Origin: CADEED01 sp964444835
GTDB taxonomy: Bacteria > Pseudomonadota > Gammaproteobacteria > Steroidobacterales > Steroidobacteraceae
Direction: 5' to 3'
Length of the DNA: 64,000 nt
Assembly: GCA_964444835.1 (NCBI GenBank)
Contig: CAYUIT010000002.1
Span: forward strand, 62,001-126,000
Part shown: piece by piece, positions 16,455-25,171 of the stretch
Layout: each line of letters starts with the position of its first letter
How positions within the stretch are numbered: position 1 is the first letter of the stretch
Made by a program: the position numbers and the translations under genes
Notes under the pieces: model-generated
The model's database searches: none
The model's input: the letters and a program-made list of their open reading frames with translations, nothing else
What the model was told of the DNA's origin: nothing

Positions 16455-17833
16455 CGCACACTCCTCGCTTCACTTGCAGCCTCGAGCGTCTCGAGTCGCG
16501 CCACTTCGACGCCGTAGGGCTTCACGCCGCGCCAAATCGCTGCGGCCGCCAGCGGTGCAAGCACCACCGCCACTAACACTAACGATTTCCACAGATCCGC
16601 ATCGTTGCCAAACACGCGATAGGTCACGCTGCCGATCAATTGGCCGCCCAACGCGCCAAACACGATGAACATGAATAGGTAGATCGCCGTGACCTGGCCC
16701 CGCATCGCGTTCGGCGTGATGCGCTGGATGGCTGCGTTTTGCGGCACGGCGGACGCAAGGCCACAGACCAATACGATTCCTAAGCACAACAGTGACAACT
16801 CGCCGGTGGGCATGAGCGGCGCTGCAATCTCAAATGGCACGGCCACGGTAAACAGGATGGCCGCGGCGCGCACGTTCGCGTCGCGATACCGCTTGGCGAG
16901 CCATTCGACGAACAGCGTGCCAAAGGCCGCGCCGATGAGCGCCGCGACCAAAAACATCAGGCCTGCCAAACGACCGATCTCCGCTTCGTCCCAACCGTAG
17001 GTGCGCATCAGAAACGGCGTGCGCCAGGCTTGCAAGCCGCTCGACAATGCCGAACTCAGCGCGAGCCCGACAAAGAGCGGCAGATACACCGCGCGCCGCG
17101 CCGAAATCTCGCCTAACACCTCGCGGAACGTCAGCGCACTGCGCGGGCCAATACCGCGACGCGGCGGCTCGGTCACGAGGAGCAGCAAACCCGCGATCAA
17201 CAAACCCGGCGCACCGACGATCATCAATATCCACTGCCAGCCGTGGATCGTGAGGCCCATCCACTGCGTCACAGGCCACGCCGCCGCGAGCGCCACGAGC
17301 GTGCCACCCAAAAAAATGCCGAGTGCATTGCCGCCGATGAAACCCAGCTGCAAGAACCCGATCGCCCGATGCAGTGTTTGTGGGGGATAGTAGTCGGCAA
17401 GCATCGAGTAGGCACCCGGCGCGTGGGCTGACCCGCCGGCACCGACCAACATGCGACTGCAGAACAACTGCCACAAGTTCTGGGCGAGGCCGCCGAGAGC
17501 CGTGACGCCGCCGATGATGCTGATCCCGCATGCGAGCACATATTTGCGCGGGTAACGATCGACCAAGCGCGCGAGCGGTATGCCAACGAGCACATAGAAC
17601 ACGACATTCGCGGGGCCAATGAGAAAGCCGAGCTGTTCGTCGGTGAGATCGAAGTCGACCTTGATGCGCTGGGCCATCATCGCGAACACCTGCGCATCGA
17701 AGAAATTCAGCATCGTGGCGAGAATGATCACCGCCAAGCCGAAATGCGCCGCCGAGCGCGACGGCCATGCAGACTGCACGCCAGACGGCGCCGCGCTGTC
17801 TTGCGGCGCGGTGTTCGCCTCCCGCCCCTCCAT
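16451..17833 (-). CDS. MFS transporter heading the ligW operon
   Basis: A 460-residue MFS permease with about twelve membrane segments. Helix 1 contains LAVIILATMLNFFDAQVFAMMAQ, with an acidic residue as in aromatic-acid carriers. The 2-3 loop is GIPLARLVDRYPRKYV and the 8-9 region VEWLAKRYRDANVRAAA. It is the first gene of the operon MFS, aldehyde dehydrogenase, ligW, MFS, and is divergent from the LigD-like dehydrogenases over a gap that contains a 19-bp palindrome. Likely imports an aromatic dimer or acid; cargo unknown. Confidence 0.85.
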   Translation of the reverse strand: MEGREANTAPQDSAAPSGVQSAWPSRSAAHFGLAVIILATMLNFFDAQVFAMMAQRIKVDFDLTDEQLGFLIGPANVVFYVLVGIPLARLVDRYPRKYVLACGISIIGGVTALGGLAQNLWQLFCSRMLVGAGGSAHAPGAYSMLADYYPPQTLHRAIGFLQLGFIGGNALGIFLGGTLVALAAAWPVTQWMGLTIHGWQWILMIVGAPGLLIAGLLLLVTEPPRRGIGPRSALTFREVLGEISARRAVYLPLFVGLALSSALSSGLQAWRTPFLMRTYGWDEAEIGRLAGLMFLVAALIGAAFGTLFVEWLAKRYRDANVRAAAILFTVAVPFEIAAPLMPTGELSLLCLGIVLVCGLASAVPQNAAIQRITPNAMRGQVTAIYLFMFIVFGALGGQLIGSVTYRVFGNDADLWKSLVLVAVVLAPLAAAAIWRGVKPYGVEVARLETLEAASEARSVR

Positions 17834-17859
17834 CCTCGCCCCCTCGATTCGCCCCGGCT

Positions 17860-17892
17860 TTACAAACGCCAGTTTGTAAGTGTTAGATACAA
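17860..17892. promoter_or_regulatory. overlapping palindromes in the divergent ligD-like/MFS promoter
   Basis: Two interlocked palindromes lie in the 134-bp gap. TTACAAAC and GTTTGTAA (17860-17867, 17872-17879) form a perfect 8-bp inverted repeat with a 4-bp spacer. Overlapping it, TTGTAAGTGTTAGATACAA at 17874-17892 is a perfect TTGTA-N9-TACAA match to the 19-bp motif found upstream of ligM, ligA, purU and the DesA-type gene. Likely a regulator site for both divergent operons. Confidence 0.7.
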
Positions 17893-17967
17893 TATCTTTT
17901 CGAGGGGAAAGTCCAGCCCTGTCTCGGCACGGCTGGGCCCTGCCCCGTTAACTCGCGAGGCGTTGGC

Positions 17968-18873
17968 ATGCAAAACCTACCCGGCAAGACCGCATTCATC
18001 ACAGGCGGCGCGAGTGGCATCGGCCTCGGTATTGCCAAGGCTTTATTGGGCGCCGGCATGAATGTGGTGGTCGCCGATGTACGCGACGATCACCTCGAAA
18101 GCGCCAAGCATGAGCTCGGCACGCCCGAACGCGTACTGACCTTAAAACTCGACGTCACCGATCGCGCGCAGTTTGCGAGCGCGGCAGATCTTGCGGAAAC
18201 GCGGTTTGGCAAAATTCACCTGCTGTGTAACAACGCGGGCGTCGCAGTCGTCGGCCCGACGAGCCTGGCAACGTTCGCCGACTGGGACTGGGTCATGGGC
18301 GTGAATCTGGGCGGCACGATCAACGGCATCGTGACGCTGCTGCCGCGCATCCGCCGCCACGGCGAGGGTGGGCACATCGTCAACACGGCGTCGATGTCAG
18401 GCTTGGTGCCGCATCCAGGCGCCACGATCTACGGTACTTCGAAAGGCGCCGCAGTTCACATGATGGAGTGCATGCGCGCCGAACTCGAACCCGAAGGCAT
18501 CATTTGCTCGGCGTTTTGCCCGGGCGCTGTGCAATCGAACATCGCAGAAGCGCATCGCACTCGGCCCGCAGCGCTTGCCGAGACGGGCTACGCGGAGGCC
18601 GATAAGCGTCGCCAAGCTGGCGGCAATTTCTTTCACTTGTACATGACCAAAGAAGCCGTGGGCCAGCGCGTGCTGCAAGGCATTCTCGCCGACGAGCTGT
18701 ACATCCTCACGCATAGTGAATTTCGGGCGGGCATTGCGGATCGGACCGAAGCGATGCGCGCGGCCGTGCCGAACTTGCCCGAGAACCTCGAGTACAAGAA
18801 CACGTTCAGCATCTTGTTCCGCAATCCCATTCACGCGGACGAAATCGCACGCCAGAGGAAGCTCAAGCCATGA
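17968..18873 (+). CDS. SDR, LigD-type C-alpha dehydrogenase (first copy)
   Basis: A 301-residue short-chain dehydrogenase: TGGASGIGLGIAKAL (NAD-binding GxxxGxG), NNAGVAVVGP, the catalytic region with TASMSGLVPHPG then YGTSKGAAVHMM (Tyr-x3-Lys), and a long C-terminal part with SNIAEAHRTRP. The SNIAEA-RLRP-like stretch and about 300-residue length match LigD/LigL/LigN of Sphingobium, which oxidise the C-alpha alcohol of beta-O-4 dimers to ketones before ether cleavage. It overlaps the next SDR by four bases. Stereoisomer preference cannot be read from sequence. Function inferred from similarity plus the adjacent beta-etherase-type genes. Confidence 0.82.
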   Translation: MQNLPGKTAFITGGASGIGLGIAKALLGAGMNVVVADVRDDHLESAKHELGTPERVLTLKLDVTDRAQFASAADLAETRFGKIHLLCNNAGVAVVGPTSLATFADWDWVMGVNLGGTINGIVTLLPRIRRHGEGGHIVNTASMSGLVPHPGATIYGTSKGAAVHMMECMRAELEPEGIICSAFCPGAVQSNIAEAHRTRPAALAETGYAEADKRRQAGGNFFHLYMTKEAVGQRVLQGILADELYILTHSEFRAGIADRTEAMRAAVPNLPENLEYKNTFSILFRNPIHADEIARQRKLKP

Positions 18874-19769
18874 AGGATTTTGCCGGCCGCACGGCCTTCG
18901 TCACGGGTGGTGCCAACGGCATCGGCATCGGCCTAGTTCGTGCCTTGTTAGCGGAAGGCTGCAACGTCGCGCTGGCCGACATTCGACAAGAGTCGATCGA
19001 TCGAGCAGTCGCGGAATTGCGCAACGAGCGAGTCATGGGTATCCGAGTCGATGTCGCGTCGCGGAGTGATTTGGCGCGTGCGGCCGACGCGGTCGAGCAG
19101 CGGTTCGGTACCGTGACGCTGTTGTTCAATAATGCTGGAGTCAATCTCTTTCAATCGATCGAAGACTCGAGCTACGACGATTGGGATTGGGTCATGGGCG
19201 TCAATCTGCAGGGCCCGATCAATGGCGTAATGACATTTGTGCCGCGGATGATTCGCGCCGGTCAAGGCGGCTACGTCGTCAACACCGCCTCGATGGCCGG
19301 CTTCTTGGCCGCAGGCGTTCCCGGCATTTACAACACGACGAAGTTCGCCGTGCGGGGGATGTCCGAGTCGCTGCGCGCCAGTTTGGCGAAGCATCGCATC
19401 GGCGTATCGGTGCTCTGCCCTGGGCTCGTGAAATCCTACATATACGCGAGCGACGACATACGGCCGGAGGCACTCAAGGCGGGCGCAAAGCCCGTCGATC
19501 ACGCGCACGTGCAACGGCTCGCGTCGGTCCATGAATTCGGCATGGAGCCCGATGTGATCGCAGCGCGCGTCCTCGATGGTATGCGCGAAGATCGCTTCCA
19601 CATTTTCTCGCACCCAGAGTTTCGCGACGAGCTGCGCGAGTTGTTCGACGAAATCCTCGCCGATTTTCGCGACTACCCCGTCGACCCCGGGCACGCCAAA
19701 CGCGTCGACTTCGAAAAGATCCGCCGCGACAGTTATCGCGAGCAGCGACGCGGTCTCAAGCCGCGCTGA
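18870..19769 (+). CDS. SDR, LigD-type C-alpha dehydrogenase (second copy)
   Basis: A 299-residue short-chain dehydrogenase with TGGANGIGIGLVRAL, NNAGVNLFQSIEDSSYDDWDW, TASMAGFLAAGVPGIYNTTKFA (Tyr-x3-Lys) and a tail with ASVHEFGMEPDVIA. MKDF at the start, GPINGVMTFVPRMI, and the HSIHQHGLEPE-like C-terminal stretch recall LigD itself. LigD-type enzymes use NAD to oxidise beta-aryl-ether alcohols; two coupled copies would allow opposite stereoisomers to be handled, as LigD and LigL/LigN do. It ends 10 bp before the convergent LigF-like gene, which completes a beta-O-4 gene set. Confidence 0.83.
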   Translation: MKDFAGRTAFVTGGANGIGIGLVRALLAEGCNVALADIRQESIDRAVAELRNERVMGIRVDVASRSDLARAADAVEQRFGTVTLLFNNAGVNLFQSIEDSSYDDWDWVMGVNLQGPINGVMTFVPRMIRAGQGGYVVNTASMAGFLAAGVPGIYNTTKFAVRGMSESLRASLAKHRIGVSVLCPGLVKSYIYASDDIRPEALKAGAKPVDHAHVQRLASVHEFGMEPDVIAARVLDGMREDRFHIFSHPEFRDELRELFDEILADFRDYPVDPGHAKRVDFEKIRRDSYREQRRGLKPR

Positions 19770-19779
19770 GCGCGGCTTG

Positions 19780-20541
19780 TTAGCGGGCGTGGCCGGTGAA
19801 CGTGCGCAGGCGCGGGTCGGTCCGATCTTCGCCAGCCAGCGCTTTCGCAACTGCCGGACGCGCCGTCATGCGCTCACGCCATTCGACGAGACGCGGGCAA
19901 CGTTTGTGCACGTCAAGGTCGGGAAACATGCGCTCCACGCTCATGCCGCAATAGGAATAGAAATTGATGTCGGCGAGTGTGTAGTCGTCGCCCGCGATCC
20001 AGCGGGTCTCCGCTAACTGTCGCTCGACCTTATCAATGGCATAAGCGATTTTCTCCGTCGCGTGCGCGAGATCGGCTTCGCTAAACCCCGAGCGTGCCGT
20101 GCGCCACTTGCGACGCTGATCCGGCAGCGGGATGCGCTCCATCAGCTTCTCAAACTCCCCGCCTTCGATGTTGCGCGCAATGACGCCAACCATGCGATGC
20201 CAGCCATGCATCGACACATAGTTCATCACTTGTTCGTCGCAGAACTTGTTCCAGTAACGCATGCGTGCGGCGCCCACTGGGTTGCGCGGCCGTAGCGGCA
20301 CGTCGGGAAACACGTCTTCCAAATACTCGTTGATCACGGTCGTATGCGTGATGATGTGCCCGTCGTGGTCGAGCACGGGGACTTGACCCTCGGGATTGAT
20401 CGCAACGAACCACTCTGCGTGCTGCTCGAACCGATGCAGATCGACGTACATGCTCTGGAACGGAATCCCTTTCTCGAGCAGTGGGATCATCGACTTCAGC
20501 GAATTGGCCGCGGGCTCCGCGTGGTAATACTTGATGGTCAT
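19780..20541 (-). CDS. ligF: LigF-type beta-etherase, glutathione S-transferase fold
   Basis: A 253-residue GST-fold protein. Residues AANSLKSMI (Ser14), FEQHAEWFVAINPEGQVPVL and TTVINEYLEDVFPD match the LigF pattern ANSLK, FEQHSDWF, INPRGQVPAL, ICEYLEDVFPE. In LigF the Asn-Ser pair contacts glutathione and the enzyme attacks the beta carbon of a beta-O-4 ketone, releasing guaiacol and a glutathione thioether. The C-terminal helical domain contains ERIPLPDQRRKWRTARSGF, also LigF-like. It is the last gene of a minus-strand operon, 7 bp after an SDR, and faces two LigD-like dehydrogenases. Enantiomer preference is not readable. Confidence 0.85.
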   Translation of the reverse strand: MTIKYYHAEPAANSLKSMIPLLEKGIPFQSMYVDLHRFEQHAEWFVAINPEGQVPVLDHDGHIITHTTVINEYLEDVFPDVPLRPRNPVGAARMRYWNKFCDEQVMNYVSMHGWHRMVGVIARNIEGGEFEKLMERIPLPDQRRKWRTARSGFSEADLAHATEKIAYAIDKVERQLAETRWIAGDDYTLADINFYSYCGMSVERMFPDLDVHKRCPRLVEWRERMTARPAVAKALAGEDRTDPRLRTFTGHAR

Positions 20542-20548
20542 GATGGTC

Positions 20549-21325
20549 CTACTTCGGTGAGAAACTGCCGAGAATTCCGCCATCGACAGCAATGGCTTGG
20601 CCGGTCACGTGGCTAGCGCGATCGGATAACAGGAAACAAGCGACCTCGGCGAGTTCGTCCGCCGAGCCGATATGACCGAGCGGCACGAGCCTACCAAGCG
20701 CTGCGTGAATGGCCGACGGCGGTGCACTGGGATCGACTTGCAGCAACATGGGCGTATCGATGAGGCCCGGGATGACACAATTCACTCGCACCCCGTGCCG
20801 CGCGTTCTCGATGGCTGCAGCACGAGCCAATCCGAGAACAGCATGCTTCGAGGCGACGTAAGCGGCATTGTCTGGCATGCCACGTTCGCTCGCGACGCTG
20901 CCCGTGACGAGAATGCTGCCCGCGCGTCGCGCAATCATGCTGGGCAGCACGCGCTTCATCGCCCAGAACACACTTGTTAGGTTCGTCCGCAGCACGGCCT
21001 CGAACGTGGCGTCGTCGTATGACGTGAGCGGCGCGAACTGTCCACCGGTTCCCGCATTCGCAAACAAGCCGTCGATGGGGCCGAACGTACGTTCCGCCAG
21101 ATCGAACGCCGCCTCAAGTTGCGTGCGATCCGTCACGTCCGCCACGGCATGAGCGGCCACGCCGCCTGCGGCAGCAATCTGGCGCGTGGCCGCTTCGAGC
21201 CGCTCGGCCCCGCGCGCGACCAGGAACACGCGCGCGCCACGACGCGCCAGCATTTGCGCTGTGGCATACCCGATCCCGGTCGATGCGCCGGTGACGAAGA
21301 GGTGACGCCCCGCAAAGTCGCTCAC
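20549..21325 (-). CDS. short-chain dehydrogenase/reductase
   Basis: A 258-residue classical SDR: TGASTGIGYATAQ, NAGTGGQFAP, VTGSVASERG, YVASKHAVLG (Tyr-x3-Lys) and NCVIPGLIDTPML with the C-terminal GQAIAVDGGILG. The GTG at 21325 overlaps the Rieske-gene stop (GTGA), which fixes the start and couples the two genes. It sits between a Rieske oxygenase and a LigF-type etherase. It could oxidise or reduce a side-chain alcohol or ketone of the dimer, or aromatise a dihydrodiol; none can be preferred from sequence. Confidence 0.85.
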   Translation of the reverse strand: MSDFAGRHLFVTGASTGIGYATAQMLARRGARVFLVARGAERLEAATRQIAAAGGVAAHAVADVTDRTQLEAAFDLAERTFGPIDGLFANAGTGGQFAPLTSYDDATFEAVLRTNLTSVFWAMKRVLPSMIARRAGSILVTGSVASERGMPDNAAYVASKHAVLGLARAAAIENARHGVRVNCVIPGLIDTPMLLQVDPSAPPSAIHAALGRLVPLGHIGSADELAEVACFLLSDRASHVTGQAIAVDGGILGSFSPK

Positions 21326-22368
21326 GCGGCGCCCCCCGCAGCTTGGCGTTCGGCCGCACACAGCGACTCGACCAAGCGGTTGTAGAGAATCACGCCTTGA
21401 TCCGCACTCGTCGGCAAGACCCGCGCCACAGCACTCGTATCAATGACACGTTGCTGCGCTTCGATCATCACTCGATCCTCGGTAAAGGCCATGTCGGCAA
21501 TCTTCATCAAGGTATCGCGCAACGCTTCGTCACCTTGATCGCGGCGCGGCCCCCAGCTAAAGAAGTACCGCGCAGTCTTTGCAGTGACCGGCGTGACCGC
21601 TTGGCTCGTGAACGTGATCCCCTCGCCTGTCAGATGCGCTGGCGGCTCACGCCACTCGCACGCCGCGGCCGTGCCCACCGGATACGCAGCGCTCGACATC
21701 AGCAAAATGCCGGGCACATGGAACTCGTACCACGACCACACATCGGCGCGATTGTCACCGCGAGCGCGCATCCGCGGCTCGTTGACGAGCCAACGCTCGA
21801 AGCGCACGCCACGCGACAATGCCTTAACAGCGGGGCGAGTCTTCGCCCAAGTCTCGCTCGCGCCAAAGCTGTTCGCATGCACGTAGCTCAAGTGCGAGAA
21901 GTCGCACAAGTTGTCGCAGATGAGGCGCGCCTCGGCAGCGTAGTCCATCTGACCGGATCCTAACAACCAGTCTGGATCGGATAACCCAACGGCTGCTGGA
22001 ATGAGTTCCGCATCTGCGCGCGCGGGGTCGCCCATCCACACCCACACCCAATCGTGACGCTCGACTACCGGGTAGTGCCGCACGTGCGCACGTGCTGGGA
22101 TGCGCTCCTCGCCCGGAATCTCGACCACGCGCCCATCGGCCCCGTACAAGAATCCGTGATAGAGGCAGCGCAGACGACCCGACTCACAACGCCCGAGCGA
22201 CAGCGGTGCGAAGCGATGCACGCAGCGATCCTCAAGCGCCGTCAAGGAACCGGAGCCATCGCGAAAGAACACCAGGCGCTCGTCGAGAATCGTTGCAGCA
22301 AACGGTCGATCGGGCGCGAGATCCTTCACCCACGCCGCCACGTACCACGCATTGCGGACGTACGTCAT
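21322..22368 (-). CDS. Rieske non-haem iron oxygenase, VanA/LigX-like alpha subunit
   Basis: A 348-residue oxygenase. The Rieske cluster ligands are CVH (RCVHRFAPLSLG) and CLYHG (about residues 47-70). The mononuclear iron motif is NLCDFSHLSYVHANSFG, giving the two histidines. The tail includes TEDRVMIEAQQRVID, as in vanillate monooxygenase VanA and similar O-demethylases. It would demethylate or hydroxylate a methoxylated aromatic and needs a reductase that is not seen in the window. Given LigW nearby, a DDVA-type substrate is one possibility and vanillate another. Start at the ATG 6 bp from the GST gene. Confidence 0.85.
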   Translation of the reverse strand: MTYVRNAWYVAAWVKDLAPDRPFAATILDERLVFFRDGSGSLTALEDRCVHRFAPLSLGRCESGRLRCLYHGFLYGADGRVVEIPGEERIPARAHVRHYPVVERHDWVWVWMGDPARADAELIPAAVGLSDPDWLLGSGQMDYAAEARLICDNLCDFSHLSYVHANSFGASETWAKTRPAVKALSRGVRFERWLVNEPRMRARGDNRADVWSWYEFHVPGILLMSSAAYPVGTAAACEWREPPAHLTGEGITFTSQAVTPVTAKTARYFFSWGPRRDQGDEALRDTLMKIADMAFTEDRVMIEAQQRVIDTSAVARVLPTSADQGVILYNRLVESLCAAERQAAGGAA

Positions 22369-22374
22369 CGCCTG

Positions 22375-23037
22375 CTACGCCAGCATTTTCGGACCCGTCT
22401 TCGTCGCCGCTTCGATCTCGGCAGCGCGATTGCGCTTGATCGGCACATCGCGCCCGGCCTGAACTGCAGGGCGATCACCCACCAGCGCGAGCCAGCGCTG
22501 CACGTGCGGGAACTCTGCGACAGACACTCCGGAGTAATCATGCCCCGACACCCACGGCCAGAGTGCGATATCGGCAATGGAGTAGTCGCCCGCGATGTAC
22601 TCGTGCGTCGCAAGTTGCCGGTCCATCACACCTAACAAGCGCGTGACTTCACGCTGATAGCGATCGATCGCGGCTTGGATCTTCTCCGGGAAGTACCGCA
22701 AGAACACGTTGGCCTGCCCCATCATCGGACCCACACCCGACATCTGGAACATCAGCCACTGCAATACGCGACTGCGCCCCTGTGGATCGCGCGGCATCAG
22801 CCGTCCGGTCTTCTCGGCGAGATAAATCAAGATCGCGCCCGATTCGAAAATCGCGAAGCCGTCATCGACGAGCGCCGGAATGCGGCCGTTTGGATTGATC
22901 TTCACGTACCAATCTGACTTCTGCTCGTTCGTCGCAAAGTCGACGACGCGCACTTCGTACGGTAACGCGAGTTCCTCGAGTGCGATCGATACCTTCCAAC
23001 CGTTGGGCGTTGCCGCCGTGTACAGCGTGATGGCCAT
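22375..23037 (-). CDS. Nu-class glutathione S-transferase
   Basis: A 220-residue GST. TPNGWKVSIALEELALPY near residues 10-27 is the Nu-class (YfcG/YghU) N-terminal motif with Thr-Pro-Asn-Gly. INPNGRIPALVDD gives the cis-proline and FESGAILIYLAEK the gamma-glutamyl site. In Novosphingobium a Nu-class GST removes glutathione from the thioether left by LigF-type cleavage, replacing LigG. The gene lies in the same operon as LigF-type genes, and no LigG-like protein is seen, so this is the best candidate for that step. It overlaps the PQQ dehydrogenase stop by TAATG. Class is clear; physiological reaction inferred. Confidence 0.88.
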   Translation of the reverse strand: MAITLYTAATPNGWKVSIALEELALPYEVRVVDFATNEQKSDWYVKINPNGRIPALVDDGFAIFESGAILIYLAEKTGRLMPRDPQGRSRVLQWLMFQMSGVGPMMGQANVFLRYFPEKIQAAIDRYQREVTRLLGVMDRQLATHEYIAGDYSIADIALWPWVSGHDYSGVSVAEFPHVQRWLALVGDRPAVQAGRDVPIKRNRAAEIEAATKTGPKMLA

Positions 23038-25160
23038 TACTGATCTCCCAATGCTTTGTCTTCGTGGGCGCGCTTGATCACATAGTGCCGTACGGCCTCA
23101 GCGCCGTCGGCATCGAGCACGTTGGCGAATCCGACCATGCCTCGATCTTTGAGTGCCCCATCGAGGACGATCGTCGCCCAAGTCTTTTCGTCGCGTAGCA
23201 TCACACTGCGGCGCAAGTCCGGAATCACAGTGCTGCCATAAGCGGAATCACCGTGACACACGCCGCAGTAACGCCCGTAGGCAACGGCGCCAGCCGCAAT
23301 CTGCGCGGGTGTACCCGTTTGCGGCGGCGGATCGATGGGCGCACGCAAAATGGGCTCCTCGGGCGGCAACTCCACCTTGCCCCCTAGCTTGAATACTAAC
23401 AACCGCGAAACATTCTTGACCGGACCCGCCGCCTCGGCGACCACGCCCGTTGCCAACGCGTGCACGCCGCCCCAGCCCGCCAGCACTGCGATGTACTGCG
23501 TACCGTCGATCGAATACGTGATCGGCGCAGCGATAACCCCGGTTTGTACCTGCTTCGACCAGAGTTTCTCGCCGGACTTAGCGTCAAACGCGGCAAACTC
23601 TTGGGGCGCAAAGCCCTGAAAAACCAAGCCACCCGCGGTCGCCAAAACGCCACCGTTCCACGGGCCCTTGTGCGCCACGCGCCAGCGCTCGCGCTGCTCG
23701 ACGGGATCCCAAGCAATCAACGCACCGGTCGTGTTAGCCCGCGCACCCTCGCGGAACTTCTTGTCTGCTGGCATCGCGGCCGCCGCGAAATCGAGGCCTA
23801 CGTTGAAGCCGCGCTGTGAAGCCTCCCAATCCTTGGCTGGAATGTATGGGAACGCCGTGAGCATCGCTGGGATGTACACCAAGCGGTTCTCGGGCGAGTA
23901 CGCCATCGGCTGCCAATTGTGAGCGCCACCGGGCCCTGGTGAGACCAACGCTGGCTTGCCCGTGCGATCGTAGCGCGCCTCAGCCACTTCGATCGGTCGG
24001 CCGGTTTTGAGATCGACACCCTTCGCCCATGTGACAGGTACGAAGTTGTTAGCCGAGAGCAACTCGCCTGTCGCTCGATCGAGTACGTAGAAGAAGCCGT
24101 TCTTCGGCGCCTGCATCAACACTTTGCGCTGCCGCCCGGCAATCTCCAGGTCGGCCAGCATGATGTGCTGGGTCGCTGTGTAGTCCCACGTCTCACCCGG
24201 CGTCGTTTGGTAGTGCCACACGTACTCGCCGGTCGCGGGCTTCAACGCCACGATCGACGACAAATACAGGTTGTCGCCGCCGCCCGGCGAGCGGTACGCC
24301 TGGTGCCACGGGCTGCCATTACCAACGCCGATGTACAGCAGGTCGAGTTCCGGGTCGTAAGCCATGGCATCCCACACGGTGCCGCCACCGCCGAGCTTCC
24401 ACCACTCACCCTTCCAGGTGCTCTCGGCTTTCTTGAGATGCGGTGCATCGTTACTACCCGGCTTATCCGGCACGGTGTAGAAGCGCCACAGTTGCTTGCC
24501 CGACTCGGCGTCGTAGGCCGTGATGTAACCGCGCACGCCGAGCTCGGCGCCGCCGTTACCGATGATCACCTTGCCGGCGATCACGCGCGGCGCACCGGTG
24601 ATGGTGTACGGCTGCGAGGGATCGACCGTCAATTGCGACCAGAGCTCTTTGCCAGTTTCGCGATCGAGCGCGATCAAACGTCCGTCGAGCGTGCCGATGA
24701 ACAGGCGCGTGCCCCACGCCGCGAGCCCGCGATTGACGACATCGCAGCAAGCCTTCACGGCTGTTTCACCGGGCACCTGCGGATCGTAGGACCACAATGG
24801 CGTGCCGCTCGCGCCGTCGTAGGCTTTGACCTTGGACCAAGCCGTGGAGATGTAGATGCGCCCATCGATGACGAGCGGCGTGGCTTCTTGACCGCGATTC
24901 GTGTCGAGATCTTGAAACCATGCAAGACCTAACTCGCGGACATTGGCGACCGTAATCTGCTTCTGGGGAGAATAGCGCTGCTCATCGTAGGTACGGCCAT
25001 ACGTCAGCCAGTTAGCCCCGCTGCTGGATTCCGCGCCGATGGCCTGCGCGTCCACTCCCAGCGGAGCTGCGGCTACCGCGCTCGGTGGCTCCGCTTTCGG
25101 TGTGCAGGCTGCTAACAACCCCGCGATTGCGAACAAACTCAAGCGAACGACCATCGTCAT
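23037..25160 (-). CDS. PQQ-dependent quinohaemoprotein alcohol dehydrogenase, lipoprotein
   Basis: A 707-residue type II quinohaemoprotein. An N-terminal lipobox (GLLAAC) suggests membrane anchoring on the periplasmic side. The eight-bladed propeller carries tryptophan-docking repeats, a vicinal Cys pair (KACCDVVNRG) typical of PQQ alcohol dehydrogenases, and W-box motifs such as GGGGTVWDAMAYD. A C-terminal cytochrome c domain has CGVCH and GMVGFAN. It would oxidise an aromatic or side-chain alcohol and feed electrons to the respiratory chain. The start follows AGGAG. No PQQ synthesis genes are seen here. A paralogue is at 31521-33722. Confidence 0.9.
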   Translation of the reverse strand: MTMVVRLSLFAIAGLLAACTPKAEPPSAVAAAPLGVDAQAIGAESSSGANWLTYGRTYDEQRYSPQKQITVANVRELGLAWFQDLDTNRGQEATPLVIDGRIYISTAWSKVKAYDGASGTPLWSYDPQVPGETAVKACCDVVNRGLAAWGTRLFIGTLDGRLIALDRETGKELWSQLTVDPSQPYTITGAPRVIAGKVIIGNGGAELGVRGYITAYDAESGKQLWRFYTVPDKPGSNDAPHLKKAESTWKGEWWKLGGGGTVWDAMAYDPELDLLYIGVGNGSPWHQAYRSPGGGDNLYLSSIVALKPATGEYVWHYQTTPGETWDYTATQHIMLADLEIAGRQRKVLMQAPKNGFFYVLDRATGELLSANNFVPVTWAKGVDLKTGRPIEVAEARYDRTGKPALVSPGPGGAHNWQPMAYSPENRLVYIPAMLTAFPYIPAKDWEASQRGFNVGLDFAAAAMPADKKFREGARANTTGALIAWDPVEQRERWRVAHKGPWNGGVLATAGGLVFQGFAPQEFAAFDAKSGEKLWSKQVQTGVIAAPITYSIDGTQYIAVLAGWGGVHALATGVVAEAAGPVKNVSRLLVFKLGGKVELPPEEPILRAPIDPPPQTGTPAQIAAGAVAYGRYCGVCHGDSAYGSTVIPDLRRSVMLRDEKTWATIVLDGALKDRGMVGFANVLDADGAEAVRHYVIKRAHEDKALGDQ

Positions 25161-25171
25161 AGCGACTCCTC

